The notes under the pieces are model-generated. The model worked only from the letters and a program-made list of their open reading frames with translations. It was not told the DNA's origin and searched no databases. Both the position numbers and the translations under genes were made by a program. Positions 25,784 through 37,530 of a DNA stretch of 64,000 nucleotides are shown here, one piece after another (position 1 is the first letter of the stretch; each line of letters opens with the position of its first letter). This DNA is from Vitellaria paradoxa (lineage: Eukaryota; Streptophyta; Magnoliopsida; Ericales; Sapotaceae), in assembly GCA_019916065.1 (NCBI GenBank), contig CM034233.1, positions 37,426,862 through 37,490,861 on the forward strand, read 5' to 3'.

Positions 25784-25801
25784 TTCCCGACAATGGCACC
25801 A
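25784..25801 (-). other. primer binding site of element Z (tRNA-Asp type)
   Basis: On the minus strand TGGTGCCATTGTCGGGAA, separated from the LTR end by six bases. It matches the 3' end of plant tRNA-Asp (site TGGCGCCGTTGCCGGGGA) except for four positions, mostly C-to-T or G-to-A. Confidence 0.7.
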
Positions 25802-25807
25802 AAAACT

Positions 25808-25906
25808 TAACCACTTTTAAATAAGGCAATTAATATATCTCCCAAGTGCAATAGGGTGCGGTGTAGTTTTACCTAGTGAGACTAAAATTGTATTAACAAG
25901 GAGCTT
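25808..25906 (-). repeat. end of element Z 5' LTR, separated by the young insertion
   Basis: These 99 bases match the start (plus strand) of the Z 3' LTR at 19994-20090. The remainder of this LTR resumes at 35853, on the far side of the young element. The last five bases, AGCTT (25902-25906), are the left target duplication. Confidence 0.8.
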
Positions 25907-27628
25907 TGACCGCTCTCTAAATTGGTAGTGGCTCACTCTCAAGTATAAGAGGTCGGTTGTGTCTATTCTAGGTGAGTCCTAGGTCATCTCCACAGGGAAC
26001 AAAAGTGTGCCTAAGTGTTGGGAACCTTGTTTTCAAAAACACTTGCAAAAATCTCAAAAAGAAAAGATGAAAATCTTTTTGGGGTTTTCGAATAAGTAAT
26101 TGAAAAGTTGATTTGAAAATAATTGGGAAAACGATTTGAAAATTTAAAAGAAATACACTTAAACTAAGAATGACACACTAAGGAAGCAACCAATTCAAAC
26201 ACTTGACAGAGTACGTGAATTACTTAAACACTTGGATTAATAGAGATACTTGTTTTAACCTAGTCCTGTAATGTCCTCGAAGGCTTAGACTCGAATATGA
26301 AATTAACTCAACCCAACCTTTACACATGTAAGATCAGGCTGGAAAATTCAACGCTAAAAACCTTATTTTATAAATAAATTGTAATTCCGGGGTTTTGAGG
26401 TCAAGTTCGAAATCACCGAGACATGAAATTAACCTCCGATTCACGCTAGTGTAAACGGTGGTCAATTGTATCACAGGGTTTCGTTATTGAAAAATCAACC
26501 TAAAATTACAATTCTTACGTTATCATTCAAAAGATAATGAATTCATTTCAATTCGTTCTATCCGAGTCCAAGACCTTCAATTTCATTACGAACCTAGGTT
26601 AAAATCAAGAAAAGCCCTAGCCTAGCATAGCGAAAGTATAAGCAGAACAATTCGAAAAGAAAAGCATCTTCAATATGCAACAAAACACAAGAACGAAATA
26701 AATCGAAAAGGTTTAAAACAGTTTTGAAAGCAAATCAATACAAACTAAGTCTACGAAACACTACGAAGCGAACATACCAGACAAAACACTTAAAACGTGA
26801 GATTTCTATTAAAATGAACTAACAAATTAAAACTTACACATGAATTGTACTGCAAAAACAAAATCGAACTTGAACAATCCAAAGCGAAAGCAACGAATCC
26901 AAATCCTTAGTGCAATTCGAATGTAATTTTTACATAAAACTCTTAGAAGAGAAAATCTGAACTTTTCCTAAGGTTCCGAACCTTCGAACATCAAAATTCT
27001 ACCCTTTTATATCATTACAAAATTCAAGGGCAAAATGGTAAAATTACACTCTAAACTTCTTCTGAACTTGTGCTGGAAGAGTCCTCATGGGCGCCCATGG
27101 CTGAGGTGGGGCGCCCATGCTTGTGGTGTTTGATGAAACCCTCAAAGAAGATAGCCAAAAACAGCAGTCAGGACTCCCCCTCTGTGGGCGCCCACCTGAT
27201 GAAGAGTGGGGCGCCCAAGGTGGCTCAAGGGTGCCCATGGGTCTAGGGGGTGCCCATGGTGGCTACTCTCAAACTGTTCGACGAAATGCCTCTGAGAACC
27301 TACTTTTCCTCCCAAAATCTACTCTCTGTGGGCGCCCATCTGTTATAGGGTGGGGCACCCATGCCTTGGGTGGGGCGCCCATGCTTTTGGTGGGGCGCCC
27401 ATGCTTTTGGTGGGGCACCCATGCTATGTTCCATATTCACCAACTTTGTTTCCTTGCTCCTTTGGCCTCTCTTTTCATCCTCCTTCACCAAGTGAAGCAC
27501 CAAAACTTACAAAAGTCCAAAAGCACATAAATTAGCTTATTTCCTTAAAAGATATGAGATTTATATAAATAAAACACTTAAAATCATTCACATAATCATG
27601 GTAAGTTTGCATTTTATGTGCTCAATCA
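25907..27628 (-). repeat. 3' LTR of the young element
   Basis: 1,722 bp. On the minus strand it starts TGATTGAGCACATAAAATG at 27628 and ends GCGGTCA at 25907. An array of about eleven GGGCGCCCA-like palindromes (27088-27424) lies 200-540 bases from its start, in the U3 part. The 5' LTR has about eight such units, and this explains most of the 61-bp length difference. Plus-strand frames over this array are not real genes. Confidence 0.92.
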
Positions 27629-27640
27629 CACCCCCCCAAC
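27629..27640 (-). other. polypurine tract of the young element
   Basis: On the minus strand GGTTGGGGGGGTG lies immediately before the TGATTGAG start of the 3' LTR, as expected for the plus-strand primer. Confidence 0.8.
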
Positions 27641-30033
27641 CTAAATATTGCTAGTCCCTAGCAATGCATGCAATAAAACCATGAGGTATACAAACGATTG
27701 CTAAAACATCCATGACATGCAAATATTTATTCAATGCAAAACAAATGAAATAAACTCTAAACTAATGTGATGTCCATTTTCGTAGAAACACATGACCACA
27801 CTTAGCGCGTGAGGTAAGCCCTTTAAACCCTTAGGTTCCCCCTAGTGGACGAGTAAGGTCTCGTGAGGGTTTACAGTAATGCTACCCCCAAACATCTATG
27901 GTATGGTCTCAAGGTGTCAAAGAGTGATTAAGGTTAACAATGACTCGAGTTTAAGCCCAACAAGTCACAAAATTCGAATATTATGTGTAATTCCCAAGTG
28001 CTAAGCATGAATGCATGTGCTATCAAATTTGGAAGAGCATGTGTGCAAAATAGTGTCATTTATTCAACAAGGTTTCGAGAGCATAATCGGAACTAAGTTT
28101 CGACTTCAAAAGCTCACAAGGTAGATCACTCATAGAAAGAAACTCACTCATTAAGGGTTCACTCATACCTATGAGCACACAATGCAATGCTCTCCTAGTT
28201 GCACACAACCACACAAATAAGTGAGTGAATTGAATTGAATTGAAGTTCCAATGCCATGCAATAGATTACACCACACAACCTACACAAGTCCACTACAAGC
28301 ACACATAAGTATTGTTCACTTAGAATCCGCTAGGTCTTTGATCCGGTTGTAACTTGGCCATGGGTAGAGGCTAACAATGAAAGATATGGAAATCAAAGCA
28401 CATGTCTTGGGATAAAGATGTTCTAGTGCACACAAGTCCCAAACTACCCATTTCCTTTCCAAGCCCAAGAAGAATTACAACAAGAAGCTTATTCACAAAC
28501 TTACAAACTACTCATGGGACATTCTCAAAAATTATAATACAATGCACAAGTCCCAAAATTACATAAGCAAAAGGAAATAACAAACTTTTTTTTTTCGTTT
28601 TCTCTTTTTTTTTTCTTTTCTTTTTTTTTTTTTTTTTTTTTTTTGAAAATGAACAATGAACTATACAACACATGAATTCTCATCCCAACATTCACCCTCA
28701 TTTGACTCTCAAAAGCTTACATTCCTAACCCGAGTTCACAACTTAGACTTTAAGATACTTTCACAACCCAAGACATGTAAGGGTGAGGCTTAAAGTGTGT
28801 GAATGGGGTGTAGGGGATATCATGTGTGAGGAGAATCAAAAAGAGAAAACTTTATATCACACACTTTATTTTGAGGCTTCAAGTTGGTTCCTAAGACAAT
28901 ATCATATCAAGAAAGGACAAGAAGGCTCAAATTAAAAAAGAGGGCCTAGCATCATTTTCAAAGATTACAACAACTCATATGCGCCAAGTGAAACTCATGC
29001 AAGTGTGTGAGATGCAATTAGTGCATTGAAAACCAAAGTGAAGCATGAAAGAGCTGTGATTATGTGCAAATCCTCAAGAAAATAATAATAATAGGCTCAA
29101 AAGCTCACCATAGGGATATAAGTCTCTACTTAGTCCAAAGATGCTCAATTGACCAATGTTACACAAAATTCACTCTTAAGCACATAAATTCTTCCATAAT
29201 AGCCAAGAATGCACAAGGTCCTAACACACTCAACTTAAATTATGTTTCCCGTCAAAGCTTAAACATGACTCATTTTTTTCACTTTCTCACTCAAATTCAC
29301 CATCAACCAAACCAAAAAGGGCCAACATGCAAGTACAAATGTGCTAACTCATGTATGTAAGCTCAAAGATGCTCAAAATTTGAAAAATTTGACAATTTTA
29401 GCATAAAGGGTCATCATGCGAACTCTACCCCCCAACCTAAACTAAACATTGTCCTCAATGTGAGAACTATGATGCATATGTGGGTCCGTAGTGTGCAAAG
29501 TGAGCATGAAGATGATGAGCATAAAAAGCAATCAATATGTAACACATAAGCCAAGCATGCACCCAGAACAAGAATCCCCAGAAGGAATAAAGAACACCCC
29601 CCAACCTAGTTTCTACAGCACTTCCAACAACAACCAACAACATATAGCCAAGTGTTACGCTCAAAATGTAAAAACAGAAGGTAAAAAGGGTGGATATTAT
29701 CTCAAGAGCTCCCGTATTTGAAGAAAAGAAAAAACTATACAAGAGAAAAGGTTAGAAAGAAAATAAAAGAAAAATAAAGGAAAAATAAGACAAGAGAAAG
29801 AGTTAGTAGGGAACGTAAGCAAATATAAGAAAACCAAAAGAAAGTAAACTACGACACCACAAAGAGGGTGTTGACTTGCATTAAAGAAAAAAAATAAAGA
29901 GAGTACAAAAGATCACCCTAAACTAACTCTAGCCGACACTCCAAAAAGAAAGTGTTAGGGCTATACACAGTGAACCACAAAACAAAGACATAAACTAGCA
30001 ACACCAGGTCATATATCAAACTATCCTAACAAA
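27641..30033 (-). other. long non-coding tail of the young element
   Basis: No coding frame. It is similar to the tails of elements A and Z. The palindrome ACATTG-TCCT-CAATGT lies at 29446-29461. An extended T run lies at 28590-28644. The stretch 29700-29930 is A-rich on the plus strand. Confidence 0.65.
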
Positions 30034-31344
30034 CTACGGGCTTTCCGGGTGATCAAAATATGGGTCAGGAGGAGGTGGAGCAGTAGGACCCATAGCACGA
30101 AGAGCTGCAAGAATCGAATCTAGAGTGACACCCTGAGATTCTAGAAGGCGACGCTAGGCAGCTTGCTCCGCTACAATCTCATCCAAGGATCGATGTTGGG
30201 CGGCTTGCTCAGTTTCCATATGTCGTAACCTATCATCCATATCCCGAAGAAGATCCCGCTATAACACTACTGCACAGGGTCGTGGAGGAATATCCTGCAC
30301 TGGTGGTGTGGAAGAGGTAGAAGGTCCCGCATCTGAGCAAGACGACTCACGCAGACGCAGCTGAGCTATGCGCCTCGCACCAGTAGACTCATAAATCAGA
30401 ATAGAAGGACTAACAGTGCGAGCAGTCTCATCAACATTCACGTCAAAGTGTGCCAATAGTTCCGTGATGAGACCACCAAAAGGCAATACTGAACGGCCGG
30501 TAGTAACTCCCGCACGCTGAACGATAGTGTCAAAGAGCACTGAAGTGAGGTCAATAGGCACGTCTGTAGCAATAGCATAAAGTAACAATGCCCGCTCACG
30601 ACTAATTAAATCATCATGGACAAGCGGAAAAATCTGGCTACAAGACAGCTCATGAAGAACACGGTAGAAAGAACTCAAGTTCTTTTTGCAAAATTGTGGA
30701 ACAGGACCTCAAGTCCTATGAGCACCATCAGGCAGAGCTCTAGCCAACATGTCACGAGGAGGGCGAGAATCCTCTGGAAAAGGGTACCCAGGGTCAGCCA
30801 CCCGTGGAATATCTAGAAAGGAAGCAATGGTGGATGCTTTGAAACGAAGACGCCGCCCCCGAACCCGCACAAGAATCTGTGAAACCCTTGCCCCGGAAGG
30901 ATAAACTTTGACATTAGAATAGAACTCCCACACGAGCATAGGGTCAGCTGAAGCACGGAAAGTCATCGCCCTAACCCAACCACGTCCAATGAGGGTAGTG
31001 TGAAGATCAGGAAAATCTGTCAACTGAATGCCCCGTTCACACAACACGGGCTTGTGGCTCTAATAATTATCAAACCATGCTTAGCGGCTCTGATTTCTAA
31101 ACCTATGATCAAAAAGAAAATCATCCTCGTCCCTGTCCATTACATCTTTAGAGCTTGAATTTTCAGGAGTGGTGGAGGAAACATTGTCAGATGAAGAGGC
31201 AGCAGCCCCCCCAGAAAGCTCAACCTCCTCCTCCTCAGGCGAAGAAGAAGTAGGTGGTGCATGATCATGCCACCTCTTGGAACAAGCGGCGCGAGAAGTT
31301 CCACCAAAGTTCTCCTTACGGGCTTGTTTCCTTGACCGTGGCAT
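30034..31344 (-). pseudogene. putative plant transposon protein of the young element, five in-frame stops
   Basis: One continuous minus-strand frame of 436 codons: ATG at 31344 (MPRSRKQARKENFGG), stop TAG at 30034-30036 (ends FDHPESP). It has a basic start, a Ser/Glu-rich acidic stretch, the family core (YAIATDVPIDLTSVLF and LPFGGLITELL near 30480-30600) and a coiled-coil-like end. Five in-frame stops interrupt it: TAA at 31078-31080, TAG about nine codons later, TGA at 30706-30708, TAG at 30256-30258 and one more TAG near 30155. There is no frameshift. All stops can be explained by single C-to-T or G-to-A changes, the mark of cytosine deamination in methylated repeats. Confidence 0.8.
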
Positions 31345-32264
31345 AGCTAAAAGGCAGCCCAAAACACTCAATCTCCACAACAATCCCAAATGTCCAAACC
31401 AACAAAGAATGTTCCTCACAAATGCCCAAAAAAGTAGACTCACTACTTAAGATGGGCAAAGTATCAAACACTTGGTAGGCTCACATTGGTTCCACTTGCA
31501 CACACCTCAAAAATCAAGTCCCCACCTTTAAAAACAACCTTCTTCCACCCAAGAGCATGAAACTAAGATCACAACTTCAAATAACAATCTCTACCCGACT
31601 TGGGCATTTACTCAAACACTTGGTGGGCACCTTTCTAACACACTTTTCACAATAAACAACTCCATGTCCAAACCTCCCAAAATCAGCAAATCAACTTAAA
31701 AATCAGTAAATGAACTGAAACTAAAGCCAAAACTCACAGCCCATGCACCAAACAACGGATCCCCAGCTTACCTTCAAAAGGAAAAAGCCATTACTTCCAC
31801 CATTCAACACATACCCACAAATAGAAGGAACAAGATGTTAAAAACAGCCTAGCATGACCAAAAGAAGTAGAAAACCAACATAGATGGAAGAAGGAACATG
31901 GAGACCAAGAGTGTGGAAGGGTGGAGCTCACGGGTGGAGAAGAAGAACTTGGGCATGGGTGTGTGCTGGAATAACCAAGTGTGGACTGAAATTAGGAGGA
32001 AGTAGCAGAAAATTGAAGGTCACGTGACCTTTTAAAGAGGCGCCTGCAAGCTTGGGCGCCCATGTGGGGCGCCCCACTTGGGCTAGGACAGTAGAAAACT
32101 TTTTTTTTTTTAAAAAACATACCAGAGTATGGACAAAAGCAACTCAAGACTCAAATCTAAACTCATTCATACCAAACTTCAAAACAAGAATTCTCTAATC
32201 TAAAACAAAACCAAACAAAACAAAAAGAAACAAACCACTATTTACAAACTCGGGCTCTAAACTT
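31345..32264 (-). other. spacer between integrase and transposon-protein frame, young element
   Basis: No frame is supported. A pair of GGGCGCCC-type palindromes lies at 32046-32075, the same motif as the LTR array. Similar to no other internal part in the window. Confidence 0.5.
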
Positions 32265-34180
32265 TCATTTGAAAGGAGGTGGGTCAGTCAACTCCCACAT
32301 CTCAATCTCAGCCACGAAACTCTCCAAGTATGGCTTGAGACGATGGCCATTCACTTTGAAAATAGTGTTGTTGCGTGGGTTATGCACCTCGCACACACCA
32401 TGCTCTGAAATGGAAGTGATGACAAAAGGACCTGACCATTGAGACCTTAGCTTCCCGGGGAAGAGATGTAACCTAAAGTTGTACAACAAGACTCTCTGGC
32501 CCACTTGAAAGGATTTCCTAAGGATGTGCCTATCATGTAAATCCTTCATTTTAGCCTTGGCAATCTTTGCATTCTCGAAAGCATTATTTCGCAATTCATC
32601 AAGTTCATTCAGTTGAAGCTTCCTAGGAGTGCCGGCATCATCTAGACTTTCATTGAATTGCCGCATTGCCTAGTAGGCTCGATGCTCCATCTCAACGGGT
32701 AGATGGCAAGCCTTGCCAAAAACAAGACGATAGGGAGACATGCCCAGAATAGTCTTATAAGCCGCATGATACGCCCACAACGCATCGACTAACTGCAAAG
32801 ACTAATCTTTACGTGTGGGTTTAACCGTTTTCTCAAGAATGCCTTTGATCTCCCTATTTGCCAACTCAACCTAGCCACTATTTTGGGGATGATAGGGAGT
32901 TCCCACCTTATGAGTCATACCATATCTACGCATTAAGATACCCACAGGCCGATTGCAAAAATGCTTACCACCATCAATAATGATGGCTCGAGGCATCCCA
33001 AAACGTGAAAAATATACTCCTTCAAGAACTTGACCACCACACGATGGTCATTGGTGCGAGTGGCAATGGCTTCTACCCATTTAGAAACATAATCTATGGC
33101 CACAAGAATATATTCAAAACCAAAAGATATAGGAAACGGGCCCATGAAGTCTATCCCCCAACAATCAAAGATTTCCAAGATGATGACAGGATTTTGGGGC
33201 ATTTCATTTCGTTTGGAAAGGGCTCCTAATCGTTGGCATCGGTCACACCTCAAATAGAAGTTATGCACATCCTTAAACATCGAGGGCCAATAAAATCCGC
33301 TTTGAAGAATCTTAGCGATACTTTTCTTGGCAGAGAAGTGACCCTCGCCAGCCAAGGCATGGCAAAACTCAATAACACTGGAAGTCTCACTATCCAGAAT
33401 GCATCGTCTCACAATTTGGTCAGAGCAATACTTGTAAAGGTAAGGCTCATCCCAAAAGAAGATACGCACATTGCGTAAGAACTTAACTCTGTCAACCTTT
33501 GCCCAATGGGAAGGCATCTGGCCGGTCACTAGAAAGTTAGCAATGTCTGCATACCAAGGAAGATGATTAGGAGAAGTAGTGCTTATGTGCATGATGTGCT
33601 CATCAGGGAAATGTTCATTAATCGGGTGGTCACTCGAGTCAGACAGATGAAGTGGCAAGCGTGACAAGTGGTCAGCTACCACGTTCTCTACTCCTTTCTT
33701 ATCTTTAATCTCCAAATCAAACTCTTGGAGGAGTAGCATCCATCGAATCAAACGAGGCTTGGCCTCTTTCTTGGCAAGAAGATATTTCAAGGCTACGTGG
33801 TCAGTGAAAACTGTGACACGAGATCCCACCAAGTATGACCTAAACTTGTCTAGGGCAAACACTACAGCTAGAAGCTCCTTTTCCGTAGTGGCATAATTCA
33901 CTTGAGCCTCATTTAGGGTCTTACTAGTGTAGTAAATGACAAATGGTTTCCCTTCACTCCTTTGCCCTAAAACGGCTCCCACTGCAAAATCACTCGCATC
34001 ACACATAAGCTCGAATGGCAAAGACCAGTCCGGGCTTTGGACAATTGGTGCAATGGTGAGCAGGTGTTTAAGTCTGTCAAATGCCTCTTGGCATGAGGTT
34101 GTCCGCTCAAAAGGAACATCATTAGACAACAATAAGCATAAGGACTGGGCAATAGAACTAAAAGACTGGATGAATCGTCA
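32265..34180 (-). pseudogene. RNase H and integrase of the young element, truncated and broken
   Basis: The minus-strand frame from 34132 to 32933 has the RNase H domain ([52 protein letters not shown]), the integrase zinc finger ([11 protein letters not shown]... CDRCQRLG) and core start ([10 protein letters not shown]). A frameshift near 33000 moves the core into another frame, where three TAG codons follow at conserved Gln or Trp positions. The last part is open at 32265-32666 ([35 protein letters not shown]), the integrase C-terminal domain. The N-terminal side begins abruptly with RFIQSF at about 34173, immediately next to the LTR, so almost all of RT is lacking. Confidence 0.88.
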
Positions 34181-34186
34181 AAAACT

Positions 34187-35847
34187 TGACCGCTCTCTAA
34201 ATTGGTAGTGGCTCACTCTCAAGTATAAGAGGTCGGTTGTGTCTATTCTAGGTGAGTCCTAGGTCATCTCCACAGGGAACAAAAGTGTGCCTAAGTGTTG
34301 GGAACCTTGTTTTCAAAAACACTTGCAAAAATCTCAAAAAGAAAAGATGAAAATCTTTTTGGGGTTTTCGAATAAGTAATTGAAAAGTTGATTTGAAAAT
34401 AATTGGGAAAACGATTTGAAAATTTAAAAGAAATACACTTAAACTAAGAATGACACACTAAGGAAGCAACCAATTCAAACACTTGACAGAGTACGTGAAT
34501 TACTTAAACACTTGGATTAATAGAGATACTTGTTTTAACCTAGTCCTGTAATGTCCTCGAAGGCTTAGACTCGAATATGAAATTAACTCAACCTAACCTT
34601 TACACATGTAAGATCAGGCTGGAAAATTCAACGCTAAAAACCTTATTTTATAAATAAATTGTAATTCCGGGGTTTTGAGGTCAAGTTCGAAATCACCGAG
34701 ACATGAAATTAACCTCCGATTCACGCTAGTGTAAACGGTGGTCAATTGTATCACAGGGTTTCGTTATTGAAAAATCAACCTAAAATTACAATTCTTACGT
34801 TATCATTCAAAAGATAATGAATTCATTTCAATTCGTTCTATCCGAGTCCAAGACCTTCAATTTCATTACGAACCTAGGTTAAAATCAAGAAAAGCCCTAG
34901 CCTAGCATAGCGAAAGTATAAGCAGAACAATTCGAAAAGAAAAGCATCTTCAATATGCAACAAAACACAAGAACGAAATAAATCGAAAAGGTTTAAAACA
35001 GTTTTGAAAGCAAATCAATACAAACTAAGTCTACGAAACACTACGAAGCGAACATACCAGACAAAACACTTAAAACGTGAGATTTCTATTAAAATGAACT
35101 AACAAATTAAAACTTACACATGAATTGTACTGCAAAAACAAAATCGAACTTGAACAATCCAAAGCGAAAGCAACGAATCCAAATCCTTAGTGCAATTCAA
35201 ATGTAATTTTTACATAAAACTCTTAGAAGAGAAAATCTGAACTTTTCCTAGGGTTTTGAACCTCCGAACATCAAAATTCTACCCTTTTATATCATTACAA
35301 AATTCAGGAGCAAAATGGTAAAATTACACTCTAAACTTCTTCTGAACTTGTGCTGGAAGAGTCCTCATGGGCGCCCATGGCTGAGGTGGGGCGCCCATGC
35401 TTGTGGTGTTTGATGAAATTCTCAAAGAAAATAGCCAAAAACAGCAGTCAGGACTCCCCCTCTGTGGGCGCCCACCTGATGAAGAGTGGGGCGCCCAAGG
35501 TGGCTCAGGGGCGCCAATGGGTCTAGGTGGGGCGCCCATAGTGGCTGCTTTCCAACTGTTCGACAAAATACCTCTGAGAACCTACTTTTCCTCCCAAAAT
35601 CTACTCTCTATGGGCGCCCATGCTTCTGGTGGGGCGCCCATGCTATGTTCCATATTCACCAACTTTGTTTCCTTGCTCCTTTGGCCTCTTTTTTCATCCT
35701 CCTTCACCAAGTGAAGCACCAAAACCTACAAAAGTCCAAAAGCACATAAATTAGCTTATTTCCTTAAAAGATATGAGATTTATATAAATAAAACACTGAA
35801 AATCATTCACATAATCATGGTAAGTTTGCATTTTATGTGCTTAATCA
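34187..35847 (-). repeat. 5' LTR of the young element
   Basis: 1,661 bp, nearly identical to 25907-27628; offset 8280 holds exactly across the first 1,060 bases, with two substitutions. It ends next to AGCTT at 35848-35852. The GGGCGCCCA-like array (35368-35643) has about eight units. Confidence 0.92.
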
Positions 35848-35852
35848 AGCTT

Positions 35853-37530
35853 GATTAAAGCCTAAGGTTTTTAATTTCTTCTAACCTACTATTCTCTTTT
35901 TTAAAAAATAATAGAGTAAAATGGTTTTAAAAAGGTTGATTATTTAACTAATAAACAAATAAGATAAAATTGCAAGTAATTAAAACAAAAAGGACTTGAT
36001 CTAATCGACAAATCCAAGTGGATAGCTTATTCTCATGTTAGAAGTGAATTTTTATCTCAACTTACAGCTCACGTTTAGGAAAAGTAAACCGAAAATATTT
36101 CATTGTGAAAGCAAATAATCCAAAACACAGCTCTAAAATCACATTTAGGATAAATAAAATTGAAAAGAGATTTCATCTTGAAAACATTCTTTGGTCAAGA
36201 ACTCTTTTCTTTGATTTGAAAATATAAAGAATGTTTTAATCAAATAACGTCATCAGGAATTTTCAACAAAATATGATCGAGCTTACAAGTTTTCGAATGT
36301 TTTGAAAACCAAAAGAAGAAGAAAGCTAGAAAACAAGTCTAGATTTGTTTTTTATATTTTCAAAGTATCAAGAAAGTTCTAATCATATGTATTTACTAGT
36401 AATTTTAAGGAAATATAATCAAGTACAAATGTTTTTGAAGGTTTTTAAAATATTAGAAAACAAATCAAGAGGAACAAGAATCCTAACATTTAAGTTTTAC
36501 GTTGCATGCTCGAATCTGTTCACATCTAACAATCAAACAAGGATCCGCCCATTATTGATGGGTTAAATCAAGTATGATCTATGCTAGCATATTAAAGAAA
36601 TAAGCAAAATAGAAAATAAAAGAGAAGGTAAGGAAAGCAAACTCCATAGATAAAAACGCTACAACTTGTATTGAAAACTGCTATATAATCAAAGTTTCGA
36701 TCCAAACTTAAATGAAAAACTAAATAAAACACTCGCTAAACTAAGGAAAAGTAAAGAAAAACTAAATCTAAAATATATGAACAGCCCTATCAAAGTTTGA
36801 CACATTATTGGTATTTATAGAAAACTAAGAAAAATCCTAAAATTTGAAGGCTTGGGTATGCAGTATCTAGATGCAAAAATGGCATTCGGACGCTAGAAGA
36901 CAGTGTACTCAGATTTTGGCTTGAGCACAAAAGTTAAAGCCCTTCGAGTCTTCTTTCTAACCCAAAAGAATCACATTAATCGGAGTTGTGAGTAAAAAGT
37001 TATGACTGAAATACTAACATGGTGTCGTGTTAAATCATCCAAAGACTTCCAAATTATGCAACTTTGCAAGCTTATTTCAGGATAGATGAAGACCTCTTTT
37101 GACTTGTTCTCTCATGAAAATTATAACTAAGAATGTGTACTTGATTTTGGGCTTTTGAATCATCTCAATTGGACCTTGGAAACTCAAGATATGCCCTAAA
37201 TCCTACGGTTTTTAGGATTTGTCCAATTTTCCATCCCTGATTTTTAAGCAATCTTTTAAGGCTTAATCGAACTCGAATTCTAAAAAGCTTGAGACATTCA
37301 CTATAATTTTGTTGAGGACCACTTTTAATTTCTGAAACTCCTTCCACGTCAAAATTATGCATCTCTCCTATCATAACAAGCTATGATAGTGCATTTTCTA
37401 CTAAAACTTGCATAAATGAACAAACTAACATAAATAAACAAAAATAAACTAAAATAGACATATTAAACACAAATTATCAGTATTAGCGTGAAAATTCGAG
37501 GTTTATGATTACACTTTTCAAGTTTAATCA
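35853..37530 (-). repeat. 5' LTR of element Z, main part
   Basis: Continues the 25808-25906 segment after the young element; GATTAAAGCCTAAGGTTTTT at 35853 joins it as in the Z 3' LTR (20093). On the minus strand the LTR starts TGATTAAACTTGAAAAGTGT at 37530. It is followed on the right by ATACT, the Z target duplication. Confidence 0.78.

Larger units (their letters stand above)
25907..35847 (-). mobile_element. young Gypsy retrotransposon with intact ends and perfect TSD, internally deleted
   Basis: Complete LTR-to-LTR element of 9,941 bp on the minus strand. LTRs are 34187-35847 (5') and 25907-27628 (3'). Flanking AGCTT at 25902-25906 and 35848-35852 is a perfect 5-bp duplication. Inside, from 5' to 3': RNase H/integrase remnant (34180-32265), spacer, transposon-protein frame (31344-30034), long tail and purine tract (27640-27629). 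Gag, protease, primer site and most of RT are missing. The first 1,060 aligned LTR bases differ at only two places, so insertion is recent. It lies in the 5' LTR of element Z. Confidence 0.92.
19994..37530 (-). mobile_element. Gypsy element Z, inserted in element W integrase, itself interrupted
   Basis: Minus-strand element: 5' LTR at 37530-35853 plus 25906-25808 (split by the young element), primer site 25784-25801, gag 25755-24800, a poorly recognisable section, a non-coding tail 23480-21490 and a 3' LTR 21489-19994. Flanks are GTACT on the left (19989-19993) and ATACT on the right (37531-37535), a 5-bp target duplication with one change. Protease, RT and integrase are missing between gag and the tail, so it is a deletion derivative. 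Its two LTRs differ at many positions, so it is much older than the element inside it. Confidence 0.75.

Noticed and set aside
27117..27530. Plus-strand frame of 137 codons over the GGGCGCCC array
   Set aside because: Repetitive Gly/Pro/Ala translation of a palindromic DNA array inside an LTR; the matching region in the other LTR shifts frame.
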